Made by a program: the position numbers and the translations under genes. Below the pieces are notes generated by a model. It was given only the letters and a program-made list of their open reading frames with translations. It was not told the DNA's origin and did not search any database. From assembly GCF_014905175.1 (NCBI RefSeq), contig NC_057791.1, positions 14,636,177 through 14,700,176 on the forward strand: 64,000 nt of DNA. The letters run 5' to 3'. Shown piece by piece: positions 31,693 through 42,697 of the stretch (its first letter is position 1; every line of letters starts with the position of its first letter). This DNA is from Aphidius gifuensis (lineage: Eukaryota > Arthropoda > Insecta > Hymenoptera > Braconidae).

Positions 31693-32748
31693 ATGTCAGT
31701 AGTTGCTAAAACAGCTACCCAGGATTCCATCAAAATTTTAAGGTCAAACAAAGACTATGTTACTGGTATGGAAACTTGTGAATTTACATATGAATGGACA
31801 ATCAATGACGTTAAATTAGACCAGAAAACAATTCAATCACCAAAATTTTCATCACATTATTCTGACTTTAACGACGAATGGATTTTAGAAATCGATTCGA
31901 CTTGTACATTGATAGATGGAAAGACATGTGTTGCAATGCAGTTACAACCTACCTCATTTAATGGATTCAATGATACTTCACAATTACAAACAAAATATGA
32001 TATAGTAGTTCAAGGAAAAATAGCGGAAGACCGTGATTTTAGCGATCTTTCAAGAAAAATATATTTGAATATCAGTAGTGTTGGACCAACCTTTAAAGAT
32101 CTATTGGATGATATATATTACCGAACTCATGTATTTAAAATTTGTTTTATAATAAAAATGTCTAAAAAACTAAATAATAATTCTGATGTAATTTCAACAC
32201 CACAACTGAGTGAAGACTGGAAAAACCTTTTAGTAAATGAAAAATCAGCTGATGTTACCATTAAAGTAGGTCAAAAATCATTTCGAGCAATCAAAGGCAT
32301 TCTTGCAGTACGTAGTCCTGTTTTTTCTGCAATGTTTGATCATGAAGAGTTCAAAGAAAACGAAAAAAACGAAGTTGTCATTGAAGATGTTGATGAAGAT
32401 GTTTTTGAAGAGTTTTTGCATTACATTTATACTGATGATACACCAAATGTTGACAAAATGCCAATGGAACTACTTGCTGTTGCCGAAAAATATCAAGTTG
32501 ATCGTCTTAGAAATATTTGTGAAGATGTAATTGGCGAAACAATAAACTTGGATAATGTTGCAAGTATACTTCTTTGTTCTGATAGATATAAACTTCAAAA
32601 ACTGAATAAAAAATGTTTAAAATTCATGAAAAAAAATTTACCAGCTGTTATGTCAAATGAAACATTTCAAGTTAACAAAAAAAAATATCTTGAAGTTTTT
32701 GTAGGTGTTTTTGAGGAGTTGCTATTGTCAGCAAAATCATTTGAGTAA
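31693..32748 (+). CDS. MATH-BTB (SPOP-like) protein, subgroup IV
   Basis: Single exon, 351 aa. MATH is about 29-155 (EFTYEWTINDVKLDQK, SSHYSDFNDEWILEID, second half SSVGPTFKDLLDD, KICFIIKMSKK). BTB is about 168-278 with FKE and VDEDVFEEFLHYIYTDDTPN. The tail ends LLLSAKSFE, the longer end typical of subgroup I, so this copy may be a mosaic of subgroups IV (MATH) and I (BTB/tail). Predicted CUL3 adaptor. It is one of only three plus-strand MATH-BTB genes here. Confidence 0.9.
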   Translation: MSVVAKTATQDSIKILRSNKDYVTGMETCEFTYEWTINDVKLDQKTIQSPKFSSHYSDFNDEWILEIDSTCTLIDGKTCVAMQLQPTSFNGFNDTSQLQTKYDIVVQGKIAEDRDFSDLSRKIYLNISSVGPTFKDLLDDIYYRTHVFKICFIIKMSKKLNNNSDVISTPQLSEDWKNLLVNEKSADVTIKVGQKSFRAIKGILAVRSPVFSAMFDHEEFKENEKNEVVIEDVDEDVFEEFLHYIYTDDTPNVDKMPMELLAVAEKYQVDRLRNICEDVIGETINLDNVASILLCSDRYKLQKLNKKCLKFMKKNLPAVMSNETFQVNKKKYLEVFVGVFEELLLSAKSFE

Positions 32749-33190
32749 ATCATAAAATAAATATATTCATTAGTGTTTTGATTAAAAAAAAATTTTTTGA
32801 TTTTATATATCTTATTAACATTTTAAAATAACTTACATGATTTTTTTCTGAACCACTATTCTAATAAATAAAAATATTGAAAAAAGTCAAATTTTTATCA
32901 ATACACTTATTTTTTTAAAAACCTTCTTATCCTTTCTTTTATTATTAAGTTTTTTTTTTTTTTAATAAATATTATTTTTAAATTCATTAAAATTCATGCT
33001 TGTTGCATATATAAATACAAATAATTTTATTCTTTTTTAATTCACAAAAATCATGCCCTTTTAAAAGCAACACGTTTAACCTTCATAACAGTGGACAATT
33101 TTCTAAAAAGATCAAAAATAAAATTAGTTTTTAAGACGTATTAAAAATATTAGCATTAATTATTTGAAATATACATAGTGATAAATACCT
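32749..33190. other. 3' flank of gene at 31693
   Basis: Conserved MATH-BTB downstream sequence (ATTCATTAGTGTTTTGATT, TTTTTCTGAACCACTATTC). No gene seen. Confidence 0.4.
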
Positions 33191-35163
33191 ATATTTCCAG
33201 CGATCTGATGCATTTGTCAATTGACATGCAGCCTTCCGTAGAACATTTAATTTACTTTTGACTTCAATTGCTTGTTGATTTTTCTCAACTCTTGGATACC
33301 ATTTTCAATACTACATCATTGTTAGAAAATTATTATTTCTTAATAGCTCATTGCTTTTGTCTGGATTTGAAAAAATGAATAGATAAATAACATTTTTATA
33401 CATAAATTATTCATTTATTATTTTAAATTATATCTATATATACATATATGTAGTTTTCAGTGAAGAGTACTGTTGCACTTGTTGAAATGTTTTTGAGCGT
33501 TTTTTTATTTTAAATCAACGTATGGTACACATGATTTTGCATGTCAATAGCAATACTAGTACTATCCCAACTTGCACCTTTTTCAAATGTGTATATTTTA
33601 TTCAATTAATAATTGTGTTAACTACATAATAGAATGTATTGAATTTAAATGTTTTGTGAAATGACTATCTTCTGATTCAGTTGCTTTACAAGGTATAATT
33701 GTTCCTGGTAATGTAAAAATTCGATAAGAACTAAGTCTAGAAGATGAGCTAATAAAAATACCAGTGTTAATGACTTGAACGAAATGAACAATAAAAGTTA
33801 TTATTCAACTCACCCTTTTTAGAGCAGTAGTTTGAGATCATAGGTACTGTATTTGAATTGTATATAATAATTGTTATATATAACAACTAATAAGGAGTAT
33901 AACTTCGTAGTGTTATGCCTATGTACCACGAAATTATAACGCTCGTCTGCTGAAATTATTGTATCCATTACCCATGGAAGATAGATGAACTTGTTCAAGA
34001 ATGATGTCTTGGTCTTCTGGCCCAACTCCAGTGAAATCTTTTATATCTCTCAAAAATTGAATACTAAAAAATAAATGGAATAATTATTAATCGAATAAAA
34101 TATAGGCATTGTAAGAAGGTGCTAGTTTAAACAGTACTAGTACCGCTATTGATATACAACATCAAGTGCACCATACGTTGAACTAAAACCAGCATACGCT
34201 GAAAAACATTTTAACAAGTACAGCAGTATTTTTCACTAAAAACTACATATGTACATTGATATAATTTAAAAATTAAAATAATAAATGTATAATTCATGTA
34301 TTAAAATGCTATTTATCTATTCATTTTTTCAAATCTAGATAAAAGCAATGAGCCATTAAGAAATAATAACTTTCTGAAAATGATATATAGTATTGAAAAT
34401 AGTATCCAAGAGGTGAGAAAAATCAACAAACAATTGAAGTCAAAAGTGAATTAAATGTTATACTGAAAGCTGCATGTCAAGAGAGAAATACATCAGATCA
34501 TTGGAAAAATATATCAATCACTATGTATATTTCAAATAATTGATGCTAATTTTGTTAACACACCTTAAAAACTAATATTACTGTCTATTTTTTTAGGAAA
34601 TTGTCTACTGATATCGAGGTTAAACATGTTGCGTTCTAAAAGAACATGATTTTTGTGAAAAAAAAAAAGGATAAGTTTATTAGAAAGTGTTGCTTTATAT
34701 CCATGGGCTGCTGGGTGTATTTATATAAGCATCAAGCATTGCACCACAAAATTAAAACAAATTTAAGATGTAATTTGTGAATGCATATGACACCTGAAAA
34801 CCTTGATACATATACTTTAGAAGATAATCACAAGTCTTTTTTTTTACATTTGTATTTATAATAATTATTATAAAATATAGATATTATCATGAATACATAA
34901 TAATGGAATTTAATGAAAAAATAATAATGAATTTAAAAATAATATTTATATTTAAAAAAAAACTCAACAAAATTGAAAAAATGATAATAAGGTTTTTAAA
35001 AAAATAAGTGTATTGATGAAAATTTATTTTTTCAATATTTTTATTTATTAGAATAGTGATTTGGAAAAAAATTCAGTTAGTTATTTCAAAATGTTAATAC
35101 AATATATAAAACCAAGTTTTTTTTTTTTTAACAAAACACCAATAAATATGTTTATTTTATGAA
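33191..35163. other. Inverted copies of decayed unidentified exons around an RCL1 fragment
   Basis: About 33195-33560 (minus) and about 34140-34560 (plus) are two copies, in opposite orientation, of the decayed exon set also seen at 120-430. The plus copy keeps open stretches such as APYVELKPAYAEKHFNKYSS, NEPLRNNNFLKMIYSIENS and SELNVILKAACQERNTSDHW, each between AG and GT-like borders. Between them lies an RCL1 fragment (33935-34065). From about 34830 on, the region is 3' flank of the gene at 35164. No intact gene. Confidence 0.5.
33935..34065 (-). pseudogene. RCL1 C-terminal fragment
   Basis: On the minus strand it reads close to the last exon of RCL1 (KDFTGVGPEDQDIILEQVHL, then a short decayed end before TTATAA). 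A third copy of the segment at 45388-45525. Confidence 0.65.
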
Positions 35164-36183
35164 TTACTTGAGTGATTTTGCTGACAACAGCAACTCCTCA
35201 AAAATACTCATAAAAACTTCAGGATGTTTTTTTTTGTTAACTCTAAATGTCTCATTTGACAAAACATCTTGTATATTTATTTTCATAAACTCTAAACATT
35301 TCTTATTAAGTTTTTCAAGATTATATCTATCAGAAAAAACAAGTTTAGTTGCAACATTATCAAAATTTATCGTTTTACATATTATTTCTTGACAAATATT
35401 TTTAAGACAATTAATCTCATATTTTTCAGCAACAGCAAGTAGTTCCATTGGCATTTTGTCAACATTTGGTGATCCATCAGTATAAATATAATGCAAAAAT
35501 TCTTCAAAAACATCTTCATCAACATCTTCAATGACAACTTCATTTTTTTTATTTTCTTTGAATTCTTCATGATCAAACATTGCAGAAAAAACTGGACTAC
35601 GTACTGCAAGAATGCCTTTGATTGCTCGAAATGATTTTTGGCCCACCTTAATAGTAACATCAGTTGATTTTTCATTTAACAAAAGTTTTTTCAAATCGAC
35701 ACCCAGTTTTGGTGTTCCACTAAATGTTGAAATTCCATTAGAATTATTTGTTGGTTTTTTTGACATTGTTATTGTACAACAAATTTTAAGTTTACCATCT
35801 TGACAAGGCGTACAAATTGCACCTGGCAAGTCTGAACTGAAAACATAATTATCCCATCTAATTTTTTCTTGAAATTTAGTAAAAGTATATGCTCTAGATA
35901 GTTCATGTTTATCATCATTTGATATTTTACAATTTATTTTTAATGGTGAAGTATTATTAAATGATTGAAGATGCAGCTCTACCGGAATATATACTTTTTC
36001 ACGACCACATCTATAATCTGTATCCATCGTTAAAATCCATTCATCGTTAAAATCAGAATAATGAGATGAAAAAATTGGTGATTCAATTGTTCCAATACAC
36101 TTAGCAAAGTCTTCAACTGTCCATTCATATCTAAATTCACAAGATTCCATACCAGTTACATAAATAACGTCTTGTTTTGACAT
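35164..36183 (-). CDS. MATH-BTB (SPOP-like) protein, subgroup I
   Basis: Single exon, 339 aa. It starts at MSKQDVIYVTGMESCEF, lacking the MSV... leader, as in the gene at 1118. MATH is about 15-143 (SSHYSDFNDEWILTMD, VFSSDLPGAICTPCQDGKLKICCTI), BTB about 160-270 with FKE, and the tail ends LLLSAKSLK. One Ala of the SADV motif that opens the BTB is Thr (STDVTIKVGQKSFRAIKGIL). Predicted CUL3 adaptor. Its upstream region is the uninterrupted reference for the transposon-riddled promoter of the gene at 1118. Confidence 0.9.
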   Translation of the reverse strand: MSKQDVIYVTGMESCEFRYEWTVEDFAKCIGTIESPIFSSHYSDFNDEWILTMDTDYRCGREKVYIPVELHLQSFNNTSPLKINCKISNDDKHELSRAYTFTKFQEKIRWDNYVFSSDLPGAICTPCQDGKLKICCTITMSKKPTNNSNGISTFSGTPKLGVDLKKLLLNEKSTDVTIKVGQKSFRAIKGILAVRSPVFSAMFDHEEFKENKKNEVVIEDVDEDVFEEFLHYIYTDGSPNVDKMPMELLAVAEKYEINCLKNICQEIICKTINFDNVATKLVFSDRYNLEKLNKKCLEFMKINIQDVLSNETFRVNKKKHPEVFMSIFEELLLSAKSLK

Positions 36184-37000
36184 TATAAGTGTTAATTAAT
36201 ATTTGTTTTTAGGCTAAATAAACTTTTTTTGTGGCAAGTTAACTCAGGCTAATCCACGGTGAAAATATAAGAGTGAGATTTTGAGGCAGTAATCCAGTGC
36301 AATCCAGTATGTACTATGTAGTCAGTAGCGTCAGTAGGCACAATCAAGTGAGTTTTGGTTATTATGTACATACATATTATGTACATATGTATGGGAATCC
36401 CGAGATGCCCTCATAGGACGCTTCATCATCGATAAACCGTCACATATACGGCTAATCGATTAATCGAAAAATTTATACAAACGATTAATATACCTATTAT
36501 ATATGCGTTGATAACTATCTATGATTAAAAAAAAATTTATTATAAAATAATATTGCTTAATAACAAACAAACAGCATTTTTTCAAAAAAACTTTTATGTT
36601 TCCAAATATTTTTTTTGCTCGATTTCTCGACGTTTTGTACTGTTTTGTACGAACTTCAAATCATAAAAAACAGCCCAGAGCCTAAACATTTCCATATCTG
36701 GATTTTCAACAGATTTTAATTGTTGTTAACTATTATTTTAATTATTAATAGAGATATGTTTCTTTCTATAATTAAACAACTGATTATTATTGAAGTTATT
36801 AGATATCTAATATGATGTGAAGTTGTGTTGGCTCAACATGTTCTATATTTAAAATTACGTACAATCAGCCATTTGCAGCCATTTATGCGTACATATACAT
36901 AAATTGTCCGTTAGATGGCATGTAATGATTTTTACTAACCCACGTTGGTCGCATGCAGTATTGCGGTAATGCTGTCACATGTTTTTTTTGTTTGTTATTA
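36184..37000 (-). promoter_or_regulatory. Upstream block of gene at 35164, class I promoter motif
   Basis: It contains CGCTTCATCATCGATAAACCG (36418-36438), GGCTAATCGATTAATCG, then TTTGCTCGATTTCTCGACG (about 36612-36630) and AACAACTGATTATTATTGAA (about 36774). This order is shared, with MITE interruptions, by the region 2132-6420 upstream of the gene at 1118. Confidence 0.45.
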
Positions 37001-37079
37001 TTTATTTATTAACTTATTGATGTCTCCTAATATTTGGATTTTACAATCAATTCAATCAGAAAAAAATCAATTGTTGTTG

Positions 37080-38325
37080 CAATGATAATATATAGTGGTT
37101 CTAATTTTATAAAGTATCGTCTACTTTTTTCAACATTGTCTGGAAAACCAGTGACAATTAAGAACATTCAATTAAACCCTGATGAACCAGGTGCAAAAGG
37201 TAAATTATCTATTATTAATAAAAATTACTTAATATCTGTTATATGTTATGTTAATAGAATTTTTTATTTATTCATTTACAAAATAGACTATGAAGTTAGC
37301 TTAATTAGACTACTAGACAAACTGACAAATGGAAGTCAATTTGAGCTCAATGACACTGGGTCAGTGTTGACTTATATACCTGGTTTACTTATTGGAGGTG
37401 AATAAGAACATGATTGTAGTTTACAACATGGTATTGGATAATATTTTGAAGCTGTTATGATATTAGCACTATTTTGTAAACTTCCAATTGATATGAAATT
37501 ACGTGGTGTTACAAATGACACAACTGATCCATCAAGTTGACAAAATTAAAAGGGTTTCTGGTTTACCAATATTGAAAAAATTTAGTGCTTCACCAAATGG
37601 TGGTAGTGAAGTACATTTTAAATGTCCAGGTAATAGTGGTCTTAGAACAATACAATTTGATGAATGTGGATTGATTCAAAGAATAAGAGGTGTATCATGT
37701 AGCATGAAAGTATCACCAGCAATTGCAAATCGTATGGTTGAAGCAGCAAAAGGTGTTTTGCTTAATTTTATTTCTGATGTTTATATTCATACTAATCATT
37801 GTCATGGAAATCTCGGTGGAGAATCACCAGGTAAATAGCTTTGTCTTTTTGTTTTCTTATCATTTACTAATTATTCTTAATATTTTTAAAGGATTTGGAA
37901 TTAGTATTACTGCATAAACAACAGGAATAAAAAGACTTTTTTAAAAAAAGGAAAATAGAACTAGAGCATTTTTTACTGGAGAAGCATATTGTCCATCAAT
38001 GGAGATACATACATTTTTTTGTACTCCAAAAGATATTGGACAAGTAGCAAATAGTCTTCTTGACGAAATTAAAAAATATGGATGCATTGATTCTGTTTTT
38101 CAACCAATGACTGCATGCTTCATGGCTTTGAGAGAAAAAAATGTATCAAAAGCTTTATTTCACGGCTCTACCTGCGTTTTTGATTGGTGATGGTAATCCC
38201 TTAAGAGATTTAAAAGATTTCACTAGGAGTTGTTTTTAAACTGGATCCAGCAAGAGTCCCAGCAAATGGAGACATTCTTCAACAAGTTCATTTAGCTTGC
38301 ATGGGTATTAGATACAGTATTAATG
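37080..38325 (+). pseudogene. RCL1 (RNA 3'-terminal phosphate cyclase-like) pseudogene, introns retained
   Basis: The plus strand reads most of RCL1 in pieces: an N-terminal stretch (SGSNFIKYRLLFSTLSGKPV), an intron at about 37200-37287 with GT...AG, VSLIRLLDKLTNGSQFELND, MKLRGVTNDTTDPS, IQRIRGVSCSMKVSPAIANR, a second intron at about 37830-37891, then FGISITA, a decayed stretch, and LLDEIKKYGCIDSVFQPMTA. Stops and frameshifts occur (for example GGE-stop-EHDCS, TTDPSS-stop). RCL1 works in 18S rRNA maturation in the nucleolus. This copy cannot make it. Retained introns show a DNA-level duplication. Confidence 0.85.
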
Positions 38326-38631
38326 AATTTTTTTATAATAAATATATAAATATTTAATTATATATTTATGATTGAATATTATATATAATATTTTGATGAA
38401 TTTAAAAATAATATTTATTTTTCAAAGAAAAAACTCAATCATGAAAAAAAGGATATGAAGGTTTTTAAAAAAATAAGTGTATTGATAAAAATTTATTTTT
38501 TTAATATTTTTATTTATTAGAAAAATTGAGTAAGTTATTTCGAAATTTTAATACAAAATATAAAACTAAGTTTTTTTTTTTTTTTTAAAACAAAACACCA
38601 ATGAATATGTTCAATATGTTCATCCTATGAC

Positions 38632-39693
38632 TTAATCAAATAATTTTGCTGACAATAGCAACTCTTCCAAAACACTCATAAAAACTTCAGGATGTTTTTT
38701 TTTGTAAACTCTAAATAACTCATTTGACAAAACATCTCGTAGATTTTTTTTCATGAATTTCAAACATTTTGTATTTAATTTTTTAAGATTATATGTATCA
38801 GAACAAACAAGTGTACTTGCAACATTATCTAAGTTTATCATTTTGCCAATTACATCTTCACAAATATTTTTAAGACTATCAACCTGATACTTTTCAGCAA
38901 CAGCGAGTAGTTCCATTGGCATTTTGTCAACATTTGGTGATGCATCAGTATAAATAAAATGTAAAAATTCTTCAAAAATATTTTCATCAATATCATCAAT
39001 GACAACTTCGTTCTTCTTATTTTCTTTGAATTCTTCATGATCAAACATTGCAGCAAAAACAGGACTACGTACTGCAAGAATGCCTTTGATTGCTCGAAAT
39101 GATTTTTGACCGACTTTGATGGTAACATCAGCTGATTTTTCATTCAACAAAAGTTTTTTCAAGTCTTCACTTAGTTGTGGTGCTGCATTCAATGTTGAAA
39201 CTACAGCAGAATTATTTGTTAGTTTTTTACAAATTATTATTGTACAACAAATTTTAAGTTTACCATCTGGTAAAATTGTAGTAATTGCACCTGGCAAGGT
39301 TGAACTAAAAACGTAATTATCCCATCTAATTTTCTCTTGAAATTTAGTAAAAGTATGTTCTTTGGTTAGTTCATTTTCATCATTTGATATTTTACAATTT
39401 GTAAATAATTGTGTATTCTTAAATGATTGAAGTTGTAGCTCTACCGTAATATATATTTTTTCACAAACGAATCTATAATTTGGAATCATTTTTAAAATCC
39501 ACTCATCGTTGAAATCAGAATAATGAGATGAAAAACTTGGCGATTCAATAATTTCACCATACAACTGACTCAAGTTTTTAATTGTCCATTCATATGTAAA
39601 CTCACAACCTTCCAAACCATCAACATAGTCTTGTACTTGTTGTGATCTTACTAGTTTAATGGAATTTCGAGTAGGTCCAGCAAGTACCGACAT
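38632..39693 (-). CDS. MATH-BTB (SPOP-like) protein, subgroup I
   Basis: Single exon, 353 aa. The leader MSVLAGPTRNSIKLVRSQQ is followed by MATH at about 28-158 (EFTYEWTIKNLSQLYGE, SSHYSDFNDEWILKMIP, VFSSTLPGAITTILPDGKLKICC), BTB at about 172-283 with FKE, and a tail ending LLLSAKLFD. The MATH second half is close to those of 1118 and 35164, which have lost this leader. Predicted CUL3 adaptor. Confidence 0.9.
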   Translation of the reverse strand: MSVLAGPTRNSIKLVRSQQVQDYVDGLEGCEFTYEWTIKNLSQLYGEIIESPSFSSHYSDFNDEWILKMIPNYRFVCEKIYITVELQLQSFKNTQLFTNCKISNDENELTKEHTFTKFQEKIRWDNYVFSSTLPGAITTILPDGKLKICCTIIICKKLTNNSAVVSTLNAAPQLSEDLKKLLLNEKSADVTIKVGQKSFRAIKGILAVRSPVFAAMFDHEEFKENKKNEVVIDDIDENIFEEFLHFIYTDASPNVDKMPMELLAVAEKYQVDSLKNICEDVIGKMINLDNVASTLVCSDTYNLKKLNTKCLKFMKKNLRDVLSNELFRVYKKKHPEVFMSVLEELLLSAKLFD

Positions 39694-41222
39694 GATTGTT
39701 TTGTTTAATTCCCCTTTTTAGACTCGTTTATTTTTTTTTAGCACAATCCTATTGGCGTCGTTGTACAGTTTAACTCAGGCTGATCCACGATAAAAATGTG
39801 GGACTTATTACCACTAGGCAGTGGTCAGTGGGGCACAATAAAGCAATAATATAAATAGCAATAAATAGGTTTTGGATTATGGAAATTCCGGGAATCCCCT
39901 CATGGGACACTGTTCATCGATAAACTGTAACCTAAACTAATCGATTAATCGAAATATCTGAGCAATTATTAATATACCTATTATATATAAATATAACACT
40001 ATAATTAAAAAAAAATTTATTATAGAATAATATTTTTTGATAATAAAGATACACAACATTTTTACTGAAGATAACTTTCCTGTTGTCAGCTTGATTTTTT
40101 TGTTCGATTTCTCGACGTTTTGTGCGATCTTCAAATCATAAAAAACAGCTGTTTGGATTGGTTTTGATGAGTATATTTAGCATTATTTTTCATTTACATA
40201 TTTATATAACTAAGTATGTAAATTTTATTATTTTTCCATACAGAATATTACCGTGTCATGTCACATTCTGATTAAACAACTCAATGATAAACAATATTAG
40301 AATTTGAAATGTCCAATAATACCAAATAAAATAGAAATAAAAAGCTGTAGTTGAGCTAGAAAGAGCTCTGGTATTTGATAATTAAACTGTTGATATACAA
40401 AGAGTAAGTTAAATGATTAATTTACTTGTTTATTTTGTTTACATTATTAACACTCGTGTATAAAATATTTTTACAAGCACATCTTCTAAACTTAGTTATT
40501 ATCAAATTTTTGAATTACAATGTTATTTGATTTGTCCAACAAATTGTAATCAAGTATCACATCAACTTACCAGGAACAATTATAGCCATGTAATCAATCA
40601 GGCGATGGTCAGTTGATAAAATATATAAATTCCATATTTTTTAAATTGACACAATTAATTATGAAATAAAATTACACATAAAAAGGAGGTGGCAAGTTGG
40701 AGCAGTGCTCGTTTAGCTATATTGATATATTATGCAACAGCATGTACCCCATGCGTTGATTTAAAAACAGCAAACATTAAAAAACATTTCAACAAGTACA
40801 ACAGTATTCTCCACTAAAAACTACGTATGTATATCAATAAAATTAATATTTTTAAAGAAGCAAACAAATAATTTGTTATAAAATGTTGTTATTTATATAT
40901 TTCTCTTTAAATCCAGATGAAAAAAAATTACCTAAAGAAAGGTGATGAGGTTTTTTTAAAAAAAAGTATATGGATAAATATTTATTTTTCAATATATATT
41001 TTATTTTATAATAGAAGGTTTGGAGAAAAATTAAGAGTTATTTCAAAATTTTAATAAAACATAGAATTGTTTTTTTTTTTGTTATTTTTTATTTGAACAA
41101 AACATTAATGAATATTTTCTTTTATTACAATATAATCATTTAGCAAAAAATTAAGTAAGTTTATAGAAAAATGTTAATATGTGAATTTGAATTTTTTTTT
41201 TTTTTTTCTTCAATAAAAATCC
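39694..41222. other. Upstream region of gene at 38632 and 3' flank of gene at 41223
   Basis: The class I core TTCATCGATAAACTG is at about 39912-39926, and TTCGATTTCTCGACG at about 40102-40118. Bases 40690-40930 contain another decayed copy of the unidentified exon (YYATACTPCVDLKTANIKK reading, then stop). No intact gene. Confidence 0.4.
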
Positions 41223-42365
41223 TTAATTAATATTTTCATTTGAGAAGTTATAAATAGATTTAAATGATTTTGCTGACAATAGCAACTCCTCAAGAACACT
41301 AAAAAACAATTCAGGATTTTTCTTTTTGTAAACTTGAAATGTCTCACTCAACAAAACAGCTCGTACATTTTTTTTCATGAATTCTAAACATGCTTCATTT
41401 AATCTTTTAAGATTATATGTATCAGAACAAACAAGTATATTTGCAACATTATCAAAATTTATCGTTTCGCAAATTACTTTTTCACAAATCTTCTTAAGAC
41501 GATCAACCTGATATTTTTCAGCAACAGCAAGTAGTTCCATTGGCATATTGACAATATTTGATGATTCACCAGTATAAATAAAATGTAAAAATTCTTCAAA
41601 AACATCTTCATCAATATCTTCAATGACAATCTCATTTTTGTTATTATCTTTAAATTCTTCATGATCAAACATTGTAGAAAAAACTGGACTACGTATTGCA
41701 AGAATTCCTTTGATTGCACGAAATGATTTTTGACCCACTTGAATGGTAACATCAGCTGATTTTTCACTCAACAAAAGTTTTTTCCAGTCGACACTCAGTT
41801 CTTGTGTTCCAGTAAATCTTCTTTTTAAACTTTTTTTTAGTTTTTTAGAAATTATAATTGTACAATAAACTTGAAGTTCATCATTTCGTATATAATCATT
41901 AGATAAATTAAACAAGCTTGACTTTAAAATAAAACGATTCCATGTAATTTTATCTGGAAATTTATCAAAATCCTGTTCTTTAGTTTTTCCATATCGACTA
42001 TTAATTGTTATTTGACATGTTGTAGATAACCGTAAAGTATCATCGAATGATTGAAGTTGTAGCTCCACTGATACATATTCACTGTTATCAGCTAATTTAG
42101 AATCATCAGATTCAGAATCATCATTTGGATCGATTATTTTATTCGGTTTTATTATTAGAATCCATTCATCGTCGAAATCATAATTACGAGATGAAAAACT
42201 TGGTGATGTAATATTTGTTCCTTTGGAATATTGACTGATAAAGTTTTTAACAGTCCAATTATACGTAAATTGACAATTATCACGATTCGCGATTCTTCCG
42301 CTTACAAATTCAATGTAATCCGGAGAAGGTCCAGCGCCAGGAGCGCCAGCAAATTCTGACATCAT
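41223..42365 (-). CDS. MATH-BTB protein with short acidic loop, subgroup III
   Basis: Single exon, 380 aa. It has an unusual leader, MMSEFAGAPGAGPSPDYIEF. MATH is about 34-170 (QFTYNWTVKNFISQYSK, DFDDEWILIIKP), with an acidic insertion at about 78-96 (DPNDDSESDDSKLADNSE). BTB is about 183-295; the usual FKE is FKD (EEFKDNNKNE), so the CUL3-contact glutamate is conservatively replaced. The tail is the longest of the set (SAKSFKSIYNFSNENIN). It is divergent from F-box/LRR fragment copy C (43935-44879). CUL3 binding is likely but may be weaker (inference). Confidence 0.9.
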   Translation of the reverse strand: MMSEFAGAPGAGPSPDYIEFVSGRIANRDNCQFTYNWTVKNFISQYSKGTNITSPSFSSRNYDFDDEWILIIKPNKIIDPNDDSESDDSKLADNSEYVSVELQLQSFDDTLRLSTTCQITINSRYGKTKEQDFDKFPDKITWNRFILKSSLFNLSNDYIRNDELQVYCTIIISKKLKKSLKRRFTGTQELSVDWKKLLLSEKSADVTIQVGQKSFRAIKGILAIRSPVFSTMFDHEEFKDNNKNEIVIEDIDEDVFEEFLHFIYTGESSNIVNMPMELLAVAEKYQVDRLKKICEKVICETINFDNVANILVCSDTYNLKRLNEACLEFMKKNVRAVLLSETFQVYKKKNPELFFSVLEELLLSAKSFKSIYNFSNENIN

Positions 42366-42496
42366 TACGCGTACGTATATTAATTATAATTGGATTTGAA
42401 ACTAATAAATTTCTTTATAGCACAATGTGTATTTACTTGTACAGGTTAACTTGGACTGATGAGCTATAAAAACGTGGAAAACCTCGTGACTGATCA
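42366..42496 (-). promoter_or_regulatory. Proximal upstream region of gene at 41223
   Basis: It contains GTACAGGTTAACTTGGACTGATGAGC, common to the cluster, and CCTCGTGACTGATCAG, where the MITE at 42497 begins. The class I core CTATCGATAAACC lies beyond that MITE, at about 42738-42750. Confidence 0.4.
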
Positions 42497-42697
42497 GCAG
42501 TCCAATTCACAGGGCATTGCAATTTGCAATTGATTACAATTTAGGGCTTTTTTCCTCCACTGACGGCGCTTGTGAAGTTGTGTATATATGTGAAATCTAT
42601 ATAGATGATGCTGCTATTATAAAAAAAATATTACAAGCGCCATTAGCGGCAAAAAAAGCCCTAAATTGTATAACATTTGCCCCGTGAATTGGACTGT
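42497..42697. mobile_element. MITE, family b', in a promoter with empty site elsewhere
   Basis: Termini GCAGTCCAATTCACAGGGC and GTGAATTGGACTGTG, with TTAGGGCTTTTTTCC / AAAAAAAGCCCTAAATTG inner arms. The upstream region of the gene at 9282 reads GTGACTGATCAGAGCACATT without it (about 10461-10482), so this is an insertion in a class I promoter. Confidence 0.8.
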
